NCBI GenBank assembly: GCA_045640165.1
Contig: JAZUEK010000011.1
Coordinates: 1 to 11,697, forward strand
Length of the DNA stretch: 11,697 bases
Origin: RGIG426 sp045640165
GTDB lineage: Bacteria; Bacillota; Clostridia; Oscillospirales; Acutalibacteraceae
Direction of reading: 5' to 3'
A model generated the notes under the pieces. That model was not told the DNA's origin. It worked only from the letters and a program-made list of their open reading frames with translations, and did not search any database. Each line of letters starts with the position of its first letter. The first letter of the stretch is position 1. This document shows, in pieces, positions 1 through 6,726 of this stretch. A program made the position numbers and the translations under genes.

Positions 1-485
1 CACCCCATCCACGGGTGCGTTTCCGCGTCCATTTTGAACGGCGAAAAATTCGTCAGCACCTGATAGGTCGGCTTTTCGTAATACTTCGTCCCTTGCCCGG
101 GAACGACGTGCAGCACGTTGCCGTTTCGGTCGGACAGCGCCGCCATAAACGTAACGCCCGGAACGCTGAAAACCGGCTTTGTTTCAGCGATTTCTTTTAT
201 CTGCGAAAGGGTCTTTTTCTGTGTCAACAGGTCGATATCGAGCAGAATCACGTTTTCACCTGCGCCGGCGGGGTTGCTTCGCTCGTCGAACGGCCAGCAG
301 GTGGGCATTCCCACAAAATCGCCGCGACTGTTCGCACCGAACAGCGGCATCCACCCCTCGGTCTCGTCAAATACTTCGATAAACACGCCGCTGTCCGTCA
401 CCGTTACGCGGTGCTGCATATCCAAAATATCCAAATTCCACCCGACAATCGTTTTTCGGCGGTTGGAAACAATACTCGTACACAT
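1..485 (-). CDS. Ntn hydrolase, choloylglycine hydrolase/penicillin V acylase-like, N-terminal part
   Basis: This reading frame opens with ATG at 485 and continues past the left edge of the window, so only the first 161 residues are seen. It begins Met-Cys-Thr-Ser. In the linear amide C-N hydrolase branch of the Ntn superfamily, Met1 is removed and Cys2 becomes the nucleophile, as in bile salt hydrolases. A GWNLD block at residues 15-19 supplies an Asp near the position of the conserved active-site Asp. A VLTNFSPF block at residues 143-150 matches the conserved TN-x-P element, whose Asn helps form the oxyanion hole. AAGGAAGGA lies a few bases upstream of the start. The gene begins 12 bases after the aldo/keto reductase stop, so the two are probably cotranscribed. 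No signal peptide is visible, so the product is likely cytoplasmic. The family call is fairly safe; the substrate (bile salt, penicillin V, acyl-homoserine lactone or other amide) cannot be told from this half. Confidence 0.72.
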   Translation of the reverse strand, partial: MCTSIVSNRRKTIVGWNLDILDMQHRVTVTDSGVFIEVFDETEGWMPLFGANSRGDFVGMPTCWPFDERSNPAGAGENVILLDIDLLTQKKTLSQIKEIAETKPVFSVPGVTFMAALSDRNGNVLHVVPGQGTKYYEKPTYQVLTNFSPFKMDAETHPWMG

Positions 486-497
486 AAAATTCCTTCC

Positions 498-1391
498 TTA
501 AAAGAACAGCTTGTCCTCGTTTTGCAAAAACCGTGCGGCGAGCAGTTCTTTGTCGTGCGCAGTCAGTTTCGCCGAAACCGCCTCGTCCGCGTGCTCAACG
601 GCAAACGAAAAACTCTCGAAATTGCCGGGCGGATCGAGCACGTCCGCCCCCACCGACAACGCATACCGCATCGCGGCAACGATGAGCTCCCCGTCTTCGG
701 GGTCAAGCGGCTTGCACCACGATTTAGGATAAGACGAAGAAAACCGCTCTTCGCGGCTGTCCCACGCGCGGTCGATCATAAATTTCATCCCGAGCAGGCC
801 GATGCCTTGCTCTTTTGCGACCGCCGCAAGCCGTGCGCCCATGCCGGTTTTCATATGCATAAGCCAGTTTATCGGAAACAGCACCGTCTCGAACGGATAG
901 CGGCGGAGCATTTCGAGCGCCGCCTCCTCGTTATGCGCCGTAAAGCCGATATGACGGGCGATTCCGGCGCGTTTCATCTCGTCGAGCAGTTCCATCACGC
1001 CGCCTTTGGCAAACGCCTGTTCCACGTCGTCCATGCCGTTGATGGCGTGAAGTTGATAGGTGTCAAAATAGTCGGTTTTCAGGAGCTTGCGGCTGGTTTT
1101 CATCTCTTCTTCCGCGCTTTTGCGGTCGCGGCAGAGGGTTTTGCACGCGAGATACACGTCGTTTCGGTGCCCTTCGAGCGAACGCCCGAGTTGTTCCTCG
1201 GCGTTGCCGTAAGAGGGCGCGACGTCAAAATAGTTGACACCGCGTTCCAGCGCATACGCGACAAAGCGGTCGGAGGCGGCTTGATCCACGTCTTTGCACA
1301 CAATCGTGTCAATTTCGCCGGCAGACACAATGCCGCCGTACACCACGCGCGACACGTTCATCCCGGTGTTCCCGAGTGGTTTGTATTGCAT
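498..1391 (-). CDS. aldo/keto reductase
   Basis: A 297-residue NAD(P)H-dependent oxidoreductase of the aldo/keto reductase superfamily, a cytoplasmic TIM barrel that reduces aldehydes or ketones. The N-terminus reads YKPLGNTGMNVSRVVYGG, typical of the bacterial AKR groups. The catalytic tetrad is readable: Asp56 and Tyr61 in FDVAPSYGNAEE, Lys84 in ACKT and His115 in QLHAI. The later IARHIGFTAHNEEAALEML segment is the usual strand-helix after the active site. An in-frame start at 1451 would add 20 residues. I chose ATG 1391 because AAAGGAGG precedes it at good spacing and it puts the N-terminus at the family's usual place. The gene follows the TIM-barrel gene after a 75-base gap and precedes the Ntn hydrolase by 12 bases. 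I see no CxxCxxC ferredoxin-like C-terminal extension of the kind some clostridial AKRs carry. The substrate is unknown. Confidence 0.9.
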   Translation of the reverse strand: MQYKPLGNTGMNVSRVVYGGIVSAGEIDTIVCKDVDQAASDRFVAYALERGVNYFDVAPSYGNAEEQLGRSLEGHRNDVYLACKTLCRDRKSAEEEMKTSRKLLKTDYFDTYQLHAINGMDDVEQAFAKGGVMELLDEMKRAGIARHIGFTAHNEEAALEMLRRYPFETVLFPINWLMHMKTGMGARLAAVAKEQGIGLLGMKFMIDRAWDSREERFSSSYPKSWCKPLDPEDGELIVAAMRYALSVGADVLDPPGNFESFSFAVEHADEAVSAKLTAHDKELLAARFLQNEDKLFF

Positions 1392-1421
1392 AGAAAGCCC
1401 CTCCTTTGGATTTTTTAGGGT

Positions 1422-1451
1422 GTTATAAATCAAACGCAGCAAAAGAGCCAA
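1422..1451 (-). promoter_or_regulatory. possible weak sigma-A promoter for the aldo/keto reductase gene
   Basis: In the 75-base gap before the aldo/keto reductase, the minus strand reads TTGGCT (1446-1451), 18 bases, then TATAAC (1422-1427). The -10 matches five of six consensus bases; the -35 matches only about three. The transcript would start roughly 25 bases before the AAAGGAGG ribosome binding site. I see no terminator hairpin for the preceding TIM-barrel gene here, so read-through is equally possible. Confidence 0.3.
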
Positions 1452-1466
1452 TAAATACTGTGTTTT

Positions 1467-2330
1467 TCAAACGAATTCAATTCCGATAAAACACAAATCT
1501 TCAATTATCGATTTTAAGTCATCGTTACCACTATTAACCTCTAAAACCATTTTTCTGCTGATTCCATCACTAAAACAATCTTTAAACGACGCAAGGAACG
1601 ATTCCTTTATCGACACATCGCCAAAATATGAATTAAGGTCTCCACAATGAGATACTTTTCTTCCGGAAGCCGATAGACGCTTGCCCCACAAATGTACTCC
1701 ACCAATGAACTGCCTAACAGATTTCGTTTGCTCCAACAAACGGACAAAGCCTTCTTCTGTCTTCGTATTATGGGCAGTATATATTTGCGGAACATCAAAA
1801 GCAATTTTAAGAGAAAGGTTTGCGGCATCAATCGCATCACACAAGGAAATTACATTCTGTAATTTTGAAACGACAAAATTACCTCCACGGTAAACAGAAC
1901 CACAACGATTCTCCAAGAGTATCTCCGTTTCCGGAAAACACGCTTTTATCTTATGCTCAAACACCGTATACACACTGATAAAACCCACGAGATCGGTGTA
2001 GTCGTTAAAAGGTGGGTGAATTTCTATGACCTTTGGGTGTTTTTCATTTCCAACAAGCGCAACAATAAAATCCGCAAATTGTGATGCCCATATTTCATTC
2101 TTCCAAAGTTGTGGCACACCGAATTTTTGAGCAGATATAATTTCCGGAAAACAGTTTGCAAGATCACTTGTGAAATTTCTTTTTCCATAACTATATTCCG
2201 TGTGAAGAGAGAAATCTAGTAATCCTTCCACTTTTTCTGTATCAAAATGAGCAGTAACTTCTTCAATACGAAGCGGAATATCTGTGGGATACGATTGATT
2301 ATGATATTTAATCATTTCAAATGTAGCCAT
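1467..2330 (-). CDS. xylose isomerase/endonuclease IV-like TIM-barrel protein, AT-rich orphan
   Basis: A 287-residue protein of unknown function whose motif pattern fits the sugar-phosphate isomerase / AP-endonuclease-family-2 TIM-barrel superfamily. Acidic and His residues at strand ends look like a metal site: Glu103 and His105 in IEIHPP, Glu140 in LLENR, Asp179 and His187 in FDVPQIYTAH, His213 in GVHLWG, His228 and Asp231 in SHCGD, Glu264 in LEVNSG. Their order and spacing resemble the tri-zinc ligands of endonuclease IV, but the exact Nfo motifs are absent, so an isomerase, epimerase or other metalloenzyme is equally possible. There is no signal peptide or membrane segment. The gene is much more AT-rich than its neighbours. 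A GTG at 2336 would add two residues; ATG 2330 is preferred, though the upstream AAGAAG is a weak binding site. The last codons lie inside one copy of a 14-base direct repeat whose other copy lies just upstream of the gene. Recent acquisition is inferred. The fold is likely; the function is not known. Confidence 0.7.
   Translation of the reverse strand: MATFEMIKYHNQSYPTDIPLRIEEVTAHFDTEKVEGLLDFSLHTEYSYGKRNFTSDLANCFPEIISAQKFGVPQLWKNEIWASQFADFIVALVGNEKHPKVIEIHPPFNDYTDLVGFISVYTVFEHKIKACFPETEILLENRCGSVYRGGNFVVSKLQNVISLCDAIDAANLSLKIAFDVPQIYTAHNTKTEEGFVRLLEQTKSVRQFIGGVHLWGKRLSASGRKVSHCGDLNSYFGDVSIKESFLASFKDCFSDGISRKMVLEVNSGNDDLKSIIEDLCFIGIEFV
1470..1483. repeat. 14-base direct repeat, copy 1 (3' end of the TIM-barrel gene)
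   Basis: AACGAATTCAATTC on the plus strand, lying in the last codons of the AT-rich TIM-barrel gene. An identical copy at 2365-2378 has the same orientation. Together they bracket the compositionally distinct segment. Confidence 0.75.
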
Positions 2331-2364
2331 AACCACACTTCTTTACACTTTTTTCTTTATTAGC

Positions 2365-2378
2365 AACGAATTCAATTC
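2365..2378. repeat. 14-base direct repeat, copy 2 (upstream of the TIM-barrel gene)
   Basis: AACGAATTCAATTC, identical to 1470-1483 and in the same orientation. It lies in the 69-base spacer between the methyltransferase stop and the TIM-barrel start, and overlaps the hairpin unit at 2374-2400 by five bases. Confidence 0.75.
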
Positions 2379-2400
2379 ATGCGCCATCGGCGCAATTCAT
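2374..2400. repeat. small hairpin unit with direct-repeat arms after the methyltransferase gene
   Basis: Two copies of AATTCAT (2374-2380 and 2394-2400) flank a perfect hairpin, GCGCC (2381-2385), loop ATC, GGCGC (2389-2393). The stem gains a sixth T-A pair at 2380/2394. The unit abuts the methyltransferase stop codon (2400-2402). On the minus strand the hairpin is not followed by a T-run, so it is a poor intrinsic terminator. It could stabilise the 3' end of the operon mRNA or be a copy of a dispersed palindromic element; other genomic copies cannot be seen from this window. Confidence 0.5.
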
Positions 2401-3626
2401 TACGGAGCGCGGCGCTCAAACAGCGCAACACATTCGATATGGCTCGTATGCGGAAACATATCGACCGGTTGGATTTTTTTGACCTTATAGCCGTGGGTGG
2501 TGAGGAAGCGCAGATCGCGTGCCTGCGTTTCGGGGTTGCAGGAAATATACACCACCCGTTCGGGCGAAAGCGTGCAAAGCGCTTTTAGAAACGGCAGATC
2601 GCTTCCGGCGCGCGGCGGATCCATAAACACCACGTCCACTTTTGCACCTTCGGCGGCGACGGCGGTCATCCATTCGCCGGCATCGCCTTGCTCAAACACG
2701 GCGTTTTCCGCGCCATTTAAGCGGCAGTTGCGCCGCGCATCGCGGACCGCATCGGGATTGACCTCAACACCAATCACCTGCCCTGCCTGCTTCGCGGCGA
2801 CAAGCCCGATTGTGCCGACTCCGCAGTAGGCATCGAGCACCGTGTCGGTGGGTTTGAGAGCGGCAAATTTCATCGCCGTACCGTAGAGTTTCTCGGTCTG
2901 CACGGGGTTAATCTGGTAAAACGACTTGGCGGAAATGCGAAAACGGCATCCGCACAAGGTATCTTCGATATAGCCGTCGCCGAAAAGCACTTCCTCGCGC
3001 TCGCCGAGCAGCATACTCGTGTCACGGGCGTTTTGGTTAAAGACAACGGTCGTAATTTCGGGGTGTTTTTTCAAAAGTGCGTCGCAGAATTTCCGCCTTT
3101 GCGGAAACGCCGCCGTCGCGCCGACCAGCACCACCATCACCTGACCGCTTGCAAATCCACGTTTGACAAGCACGTGGCGCAAAAACCCTTTGCGGCTGTC
3201 CTCGTTATACGGAACAATGCCGAAATCGGGCAGCATCGCGCGGATATCGGTGATAATCGTGTCGGCGACCGTGTCTTCCGTAAGGCACGAATCCACGTTG
3301 ACAATACGGTGGCTCGCGGCTTGGTACACGCCGGAAACCACCTTTCCCGAGCGCGTCAGCCCGAACGCCGCCTGCACCTTGTTGCGGTAGTGATACGGCT
3401 CGTCCATCCCGAGAATGGGCTCGACGTGGGCATAGCGGCCTAAAAGCGACACGACGCGGCTTTGCTTAAAGGCCAGTTGCCGTTCGTAATCCATATTTTG
3501 CAGTTGGCAGCCGCCGCATTTTTTCGCATACGGACAAGAAGCCACCGCGCCTTTGGAAATCGCGTTTTGCGGCTTTTTGCCCATTTTGGCGGCAGGCTTG
3601 CGCTTATGATTTTGTGGTTGCGGCAC
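2400..3626 (-). CDS. rlmD: 23S rRNA (uracil-C5)-methyltransferase, RlmD/RlmCD (TrmA family)
   Basis: A SAM-dependent RNA methyltransferase of 408 residues that makes 5-methyluridine in 23S rRNA; in Firmicutes the RlmCD type can modify both U747 and U1939. An N-terminal 4Fe-4S site is formed by Cys31, Cys37 and Cys40 (CPYAKKCGGCQ) plus Cys114 (DSCLTED). The SAM-binding motif is LDAYCGVGTIGL near residue 265. DPPR lies near 336, the catalytic Cys near 363 in YISCNPETQARDL, and the general-base Glu near 398 in HIEC. The usual N-terminal TRAM domain is missing and is replaced by a short Lys/Pro/Gln-rich tail, so the protein is shorter than the usual 430-460 residues. A GTG at 3635 overlaps the ribosome binding site; GTG 3626 sits eight bases after AAGGAGG and is preferred. 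It is the last gene of the five-gene operon, 16 bases after the nucleoside kinase. RlmC, RlmD and RlmCD cannot be separated with certainty here. Confidence 0.9.
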   Translation of the reverse strand: MPQPQNHKRKPAAKMGKKPQNAISKGAVASCPYAKKCGGCQLQNMDYERQLAFKQSRVVSLLGRYAHVEPILGMDEPYHYRNKVQAAFGLTRSGKVVSGVYQAASHRIVNVDSCLTEDTVADTIITDIRAMLPDFGIVPYNEDSRKGFLRHVLVKRGFASGQVMVVLVGATAAFPQRRKFCDALLKKHPEITTVVFNQNARDTSMLLGEREEVLFGDGYIEDTLCGCRFRISAKSFYQINPVQTEKLYGTAMKFAALKPTDTVLDAYCGVGTIGLVAAKQAGQVIGVEVNPDAVRDARRNCRLNGAENAVFEQGDAGEWMTAVAAEGAKVDVVFMDPPRAGSDLPFLKALCTLSPERVVYISCNPETQARDLRFLTTHGYKVKKIQPVDMFPHTSHIECVALFERRAP

Positions 3627-3642
3627 TCCTGCCACCTCCTTT

Positions 3643-4563
3643 TTAATACTCGAACGAACTGCCGCCGATAAACTCGCGAATCAGCGAGTCGGCAGGAATA
3701 TAGTCCGTTGCCATCGGCTCTAACTCATCGAGAATTTTCGCCATATCGAGAAGCCGGTCATCCGTCGCGGCAAGGGCTTTTACGTCGTCCGCGAGCAGAG
3801 CTTTGTAAACGTTCAGTTCGTATTTTAAGAACGTATCAAACTCGAAGTTGGCACGGTATTTGTACGGCATAATGTATTTGTCCTCGCCAGCTTTCACGCT
3901 GTCGAGCATATTGAGCGTGCCGGCGATTTCGCGGCCGCGCGTGAGTTTGTCGCGGAGCATCCGGCGCATCAGACGCACTTTCATCGGGTGCATCTCCACG
4001 TCGGCGGCATCGGCGATACGGGTGCGCACACTGATGTAAATCCGCGTGGTGAAATCGTCGCTCTCGCCGGTAACGGCAGGATTGAGGGCGTGGATGCCCT
4101 CCAAAATGATAATTTCGTCGTCCTTACGCTCGATAAGCGTGCCGGCGCCCTCGACGCGCGTGTTAGTGATGAAATCGAATTTCGGCACGACAACGGGTTT
4201 TTGTTCCATCAAATCGCGCAGTTGGCTGTTTAAGAGTTCCATATCGAGACGTGCCGGGGTTTCGAGGTCGAATTTCTGCGCTTTTGCGAGCGCGTTTTCC
4301 TCCGGCGTCAACGAAGCAAAATAGTTATCCATCGACAGCGTGGTGGATTCCGCTCCGGCGCGGTCAAGGTATTTTTCGAGCAGCATCGCAGTGGTGGTTT
4401 TGCCGGCGCCGGACGGGCCGGAAATCAGCACAATCGGGCGCTCGTTGCGGTGGCGGTAAATGGAGTCCGCCGCGGCACGGATTTGGTTGCGGTAATCGCG
4501 CTCAGCTTCGTGGATAAACGTCTTCGGATGCGCGGCGCGCAGGTTCATATCGGTTGTTTTCAT
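3643..4563 (-). CDS. uridine kinase-family nucleoside kinase
   Basis: A 306-residue P-loop kinase of the uridine kinase / phosphoribulokinase superfamily, expected to phosphorylate a nucleoside such as uridine or cytidine with ATP or GTP. The Walker A motif GPSGAGKTT is at residues 49-57. It is followed by SMDNYF, the substrate-side Asp element, and FDLETPARLD. Later segments are VVVPKFDF, the ILEGIHAL strand, and an Arg-rich lid around MKVRLMRRMLRD. Many clostridial relatives are about 550 residues with an N-terminal TGS/ThrRS-like half; this is the stand-alone kinase with only a roughly 40-residue leader. The ATG at 4563 follows AAGGGGG at suitable spacing. It starts 12 bases after the beta-CASP gene stop and ends 16 bases before the methyltransferase. 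The superfamily is certain; uridine specificity is inferred, so I give no symbol. Confidence 0.88.
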   Translation of the reverse strand: MKTTDMNLRAAHPKTFIHEAERDYRNQIRAAADSIYRHRNERPIVLISGPSGAGKTTTAMLLEKYLDRAGAESTTLSMDNYFASLTPEENALAKAQKFDLETPARLDMELLNSQLRDLMEQKPVVVPKFDFITNTRVEGAGTLIERKDDEIIILEGIHALNPAVTGESDDFTTRIYISVRTRIADAADVEMHPMKVRLMRRMLRDKLTRGREIAGTLNMLDSVKAGEDKYIMPYKYRANFEFDTFLKYELNVYKALLADDVKALAATDDRLLDMAKILDELEPMATDYIPADSLIREFIGGSSFEY

Positions 4564-4575
4564 CGAATTTCCCCC

Positions 4576-6201
4576 TTATCTGTCCCACTTGTTGCACAGG
4601 TCGTTGATTTGGTCGGCAAATTTCGCCAAATCTTTGTTAGCACCCTCGCGGTTGCGCTCGATAATTGCGCAAAGACGGCGGCCGGCGGCACGCAAGCGCT
4701 CCAAAACGGAGTTGGCACGCACAGCCCCGTCGCTTTGGGCGGCAGGCGCTTTTTTCTCGAGTTTCACGCGGTTGCCGTCCTCAAGACGGGTCACGCCGTC
4801 GGCGGAAACCTCGTAGCACGCGCCGGAATACGGCGCTTCGGCGGCAACGCCGAGCGTTTCGGTTACGGTCGAAGCAAACAGGTCGCACACCGTATCTTCG
4901 CCATGGTTGACGAACACCTGCTTCGGCGCAGGCGTGATGTTTTTAAGCCAACCGAGCAGCATATCGCGGTCGGCGTGACCGCTGATGCCGGACATCTGGG
5001 CAATGTGGGCTTCGACGGTGATTTTTTCGCCGAACAGTTTGATTTCGGTCGCGCCGTCAATCAGTTGGCGGCCGAGCGTGCCTTCGGTTTGATAGCCGAC
5101 GAACATCACGGTGGACTCTTTGCGCCACAAGTTATGTTTCAAATGGTGACGGATGCGTCCGGCCTCGCACATACCGCTTGCCGAGAGAATGACTTTCGGG
5201 GTGCGGTCTTCGTTGATGCGCTTACTGTCGTCGCTCGTGATGGATAAGTACAAGTCGTCCATACGAATCGGGTTGATACCGAGGATTTTCAGCGCCATTG
5301 TCTCGTCGTCGTAGTAAGGCTCCATATCGTCGGCGCTGTAAATGTTAGTCGCTTCGACGGCGAGCGGACTGTCCACGTACACCGGGAAGCGGTCGTGACC
5401 TTTCAGAAGACCGCGCACCTTGATTTCGCGCAGGAGATACAGCATTTCCTGCGTTCTGCCGACGGCAAAGCACGGAACAACCAAGTTGCCGCCGCGGTCA
5501 AGCGTTTCTTGCAAAATCGCCGTCAGTTGCGCGAGATAGTCGGGGCGCTCGCCGTGGAGACGGTCGCCGTAAGTGGATTCAATCACCACGATATCCGCTT
5601 TTTCCGGCTTTTGCGGATCGCGAATCAGCGGACGGGACACGTTGCCCACGTCACCGGAGAACAAAAGCACCGTCTCTTTGCCGTCTTCATTCACGGTGAT
5701 TTCAATACTGCTACTGCCGAGCAGGTGGCCGGCATCGAGAAAGCGCACGGTCACGCCGTCAAACAGCGGAAACGACTCGTTGTAGCCATGGGGTTTAAAC
5801 TGTTTGAGCGCACGGGCGGCATCGTCCGTCGTATACATCGGCGCCACCGCATCTTTGCCGGCGCGCTGGGCTTTACGGGATTTCCACTCCGCCTCGCTCT
5901 CTTGGATGTGTGCCGAGTCCATCAGCATAATGTGGCACAGTTTCGTCGTGGCGCCGGTAGCGTGAATATTGCCGCCGAAGCCGTTCGCCACGAGCACCGG
6001 AATTTTACCCGAGTGGTCGATGTGCGCGTGGGTTAAAAGCAACGCCTCCACGTCGCCGGGCGACACCGGAAGTTCCGCATTTTCATAGATATCGGCGCCC
6101 TGCTCCATACCGCAGTCCACCAAAATTTTGTGTTCTCCGATTTCAATCAGGGTCATCGAACCGGTCACTTCGTGGTCGGCGCCCAAAAAGGTCAGTTTCA
6201 T
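4576..6201 (-). CDS. beta-CASP metallo-beta-lactamase protein with RMMBL domain (RNase-like)
   Basis: A 541-residue metal-dependent hydrolase of the CPSF73/Ysh1-like beta-CASP family, predicted to cut RNA in the cytoplasm. The metallo-beta-lactamase core shows Asp29, HAHIDH at 58-63, His159 in DAGHLLGSSS and Asp184 in FSGDVGN. The beta-CASP insert shows motif A (Glu208 in IESTYGD), the PCFAVGRTQE loop near 243-252, motif B (His352/353 in SASGMCEAGRIRHH) and motif C (His409 in SGISGHAD, the RMMBL domain). All catalytic positions are present, so it should be active. After about residue 475 comes an Ala/Gln linker and a charged, probably helical tail of about 55 residues that the core does not need. 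It could bind RNA or a partner. The ATG at 6201 has GAGGGA upstream. The gene lies 49 bases after the redox protein and 12 bases before the nucleoside kinase. It is not RNase J, whose domain pattern differs. The substrate is unknown. Confidence 0.9.
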   Translation of the reverse strand: MKLTFLGADHEVTGSMTLIEIGEHKILVDCGMEQGADIYENAELPVSPGDVEALLLTHAHIDHSGKIPVLVANGFGGNIHATGATTKLCHIMLMDSAHIQESEAEWKSRKAQRAGKDAVAPMYTTDDAARALKQFKPHGYNESFPLFDGVTVRFLDAGHLLGSSSIEITVNEDGKETVLLFSGDVGNVSRPLIRDPQKPEKADIVVIESTYGDRLHGERPDYLAQLTAILQETLDRGGNLVVPCFAVGRTQEMLYLLREIKVRGLLKGHDRFPVYVDSPLAVEATNIYSADDMEPYYDDETMALKILGINPIRMDDLYLSITSDDSKRINEDRTPKVILSASGMCEAGRIRHHLKHNLWRKESTVMFVGYQTEGTLGRQLIDGATEIKLFGEKITVEAHIAQMSGISGHADRDMLLGWLKNITPAPKQVFVNHGEDTVCDLFASTVTETLGVAAEAPYSGACYEVSADGVTRLEDGNRVKLEKKAPAAQSDGAVRANSVLERLRAAGRRLCAIIERNREGANKDLAKFADQINDLCNKWDR

Positions 6202-6250
6202 AGTCGTTTTTCCCTCGTTTCTTCCAAATTTGTTGTAAAGTTGGTTGCCT

Positions 6251-6724
6251 TTACTTGTTATCCTCTTCCGTTTTCGGCGGATGGGCGGCGATATAGTTCT
6301 CTAAAATTTCCGCCGCATCATACACACACCGCAAACACGGGCGCGTGCCGTAGAACGCAGGGGTTCTCTCGGCAGGATCACCGCCGATTTGGGGATTACC
6401 GCCCAAAATGTCCTTGCAGATAATCGAGCCGTGGCGCGTGCGGAACTGTTCGCACAAATCACGAATCACTGCATAGTGTTCCGCCTTTACACCCTTATCG
6501 TTCGGATCATCATAACCATACAGAATTCCGGCAGTCAAAACCATACCGGACACCGCGCCGCACACCTCACGCAGCCGTCCGACACCGCCGCCGAACGGCG
6601 ATGCGGCACGAAGCAACAGCGATTCGTCCATCGGAATCAGGTCGGCAAACGCCCCGGCGACCGATTGGGCGCAGTTAAAGCCGTTCGTAAACCGTTCGTG
6701 CGCGTTTTCTGCTCGTTTTCCCAT
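6251..6724 (-). CDS. C_GCAxxG_C_C family putative redox protein
   Basis: A 157-residue small cysteine-rich protein of the C_GCAxxG_C_C family, named for its cysteine pattern and thought to be redox-active or metal-binding; no reaction is established. Visible parts are FNCAQSV (Cys18), the Gly-rich SPFGGGVGRLREVCGAVSG block (Cys55), Cys91, Cys103 in SIICKDILGG, and a CxxC pair (Cys130 and Cys133) in RPCLRCVYDAAEIL. No signal peptide, transmembrane helix or binding domain of another family is seen, so it is probably cytoplasmic. GGAGGAG stands five bases before the ATG, and the start is only two bases past the mrp stop, so translation is probably coupled. Pairing with an Fe-S carrier suggests it may receive a cluster or work in thiol redox chemistry; that is inference. 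Length and motif order fit the family. Confidence 0.85.
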   Translation of the reverse strand: MGKRAENAHERFTNGFNCAQSVAGAFADLIPMDESLLLRAASPFGGGVGRLREVCGAVSGMVLTAGILYGYDDPNDKGVKAEHYAVIRDLCEQFRTRHGSIICKDILGGNPQIGGDPAERTPAFYGTRPCLRCVYDAAEILENYIAAHPPKTEEDNK

Positions 6725-6726
6725 TC

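Noticed and set aside
15..1418. Plus-strand open frame of 467 codons
   Set aside because: It runs antisense to the Ntn hydrolase and aldo/keto reductase, both with conserved motifs and good ribosome binding sites. Its translation is rich in His, Arg and Phe with no recognisable domain, as expected for the reverse of GC-rich coding DNA.
1392..1466. Possible terminator or small gene between the TIM-barrel and aldo/keto reductase genes
   Set aside because: No stem with T-run and no open frame with a ribosome binding site; only a weak promoter-like pair of boxes is seen.
4450..5247. Plus-strand open frame of 265 codons
   Set aside because: Antisense to the beta-CASP gene and the start of the kinase gene, without a recognisable domain or a convincing ribosome binding site.
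5395..6036. Plus-strand open frame of 213 codons
   Set aside because: Entirely inside the catalytic region of the beta-CASP gene on the other strand; composition is that of a reverse-frame shadow.
6235..6254. GTAAAG/CTTTAC inverted repeat between the redox protein and beta-CASP genes
   Set aside because: Six weak pairs with an eight-base loop, overlapping the redox gene stop codon and without a T-run; too weak to call a terminator or regulatory hairpin.
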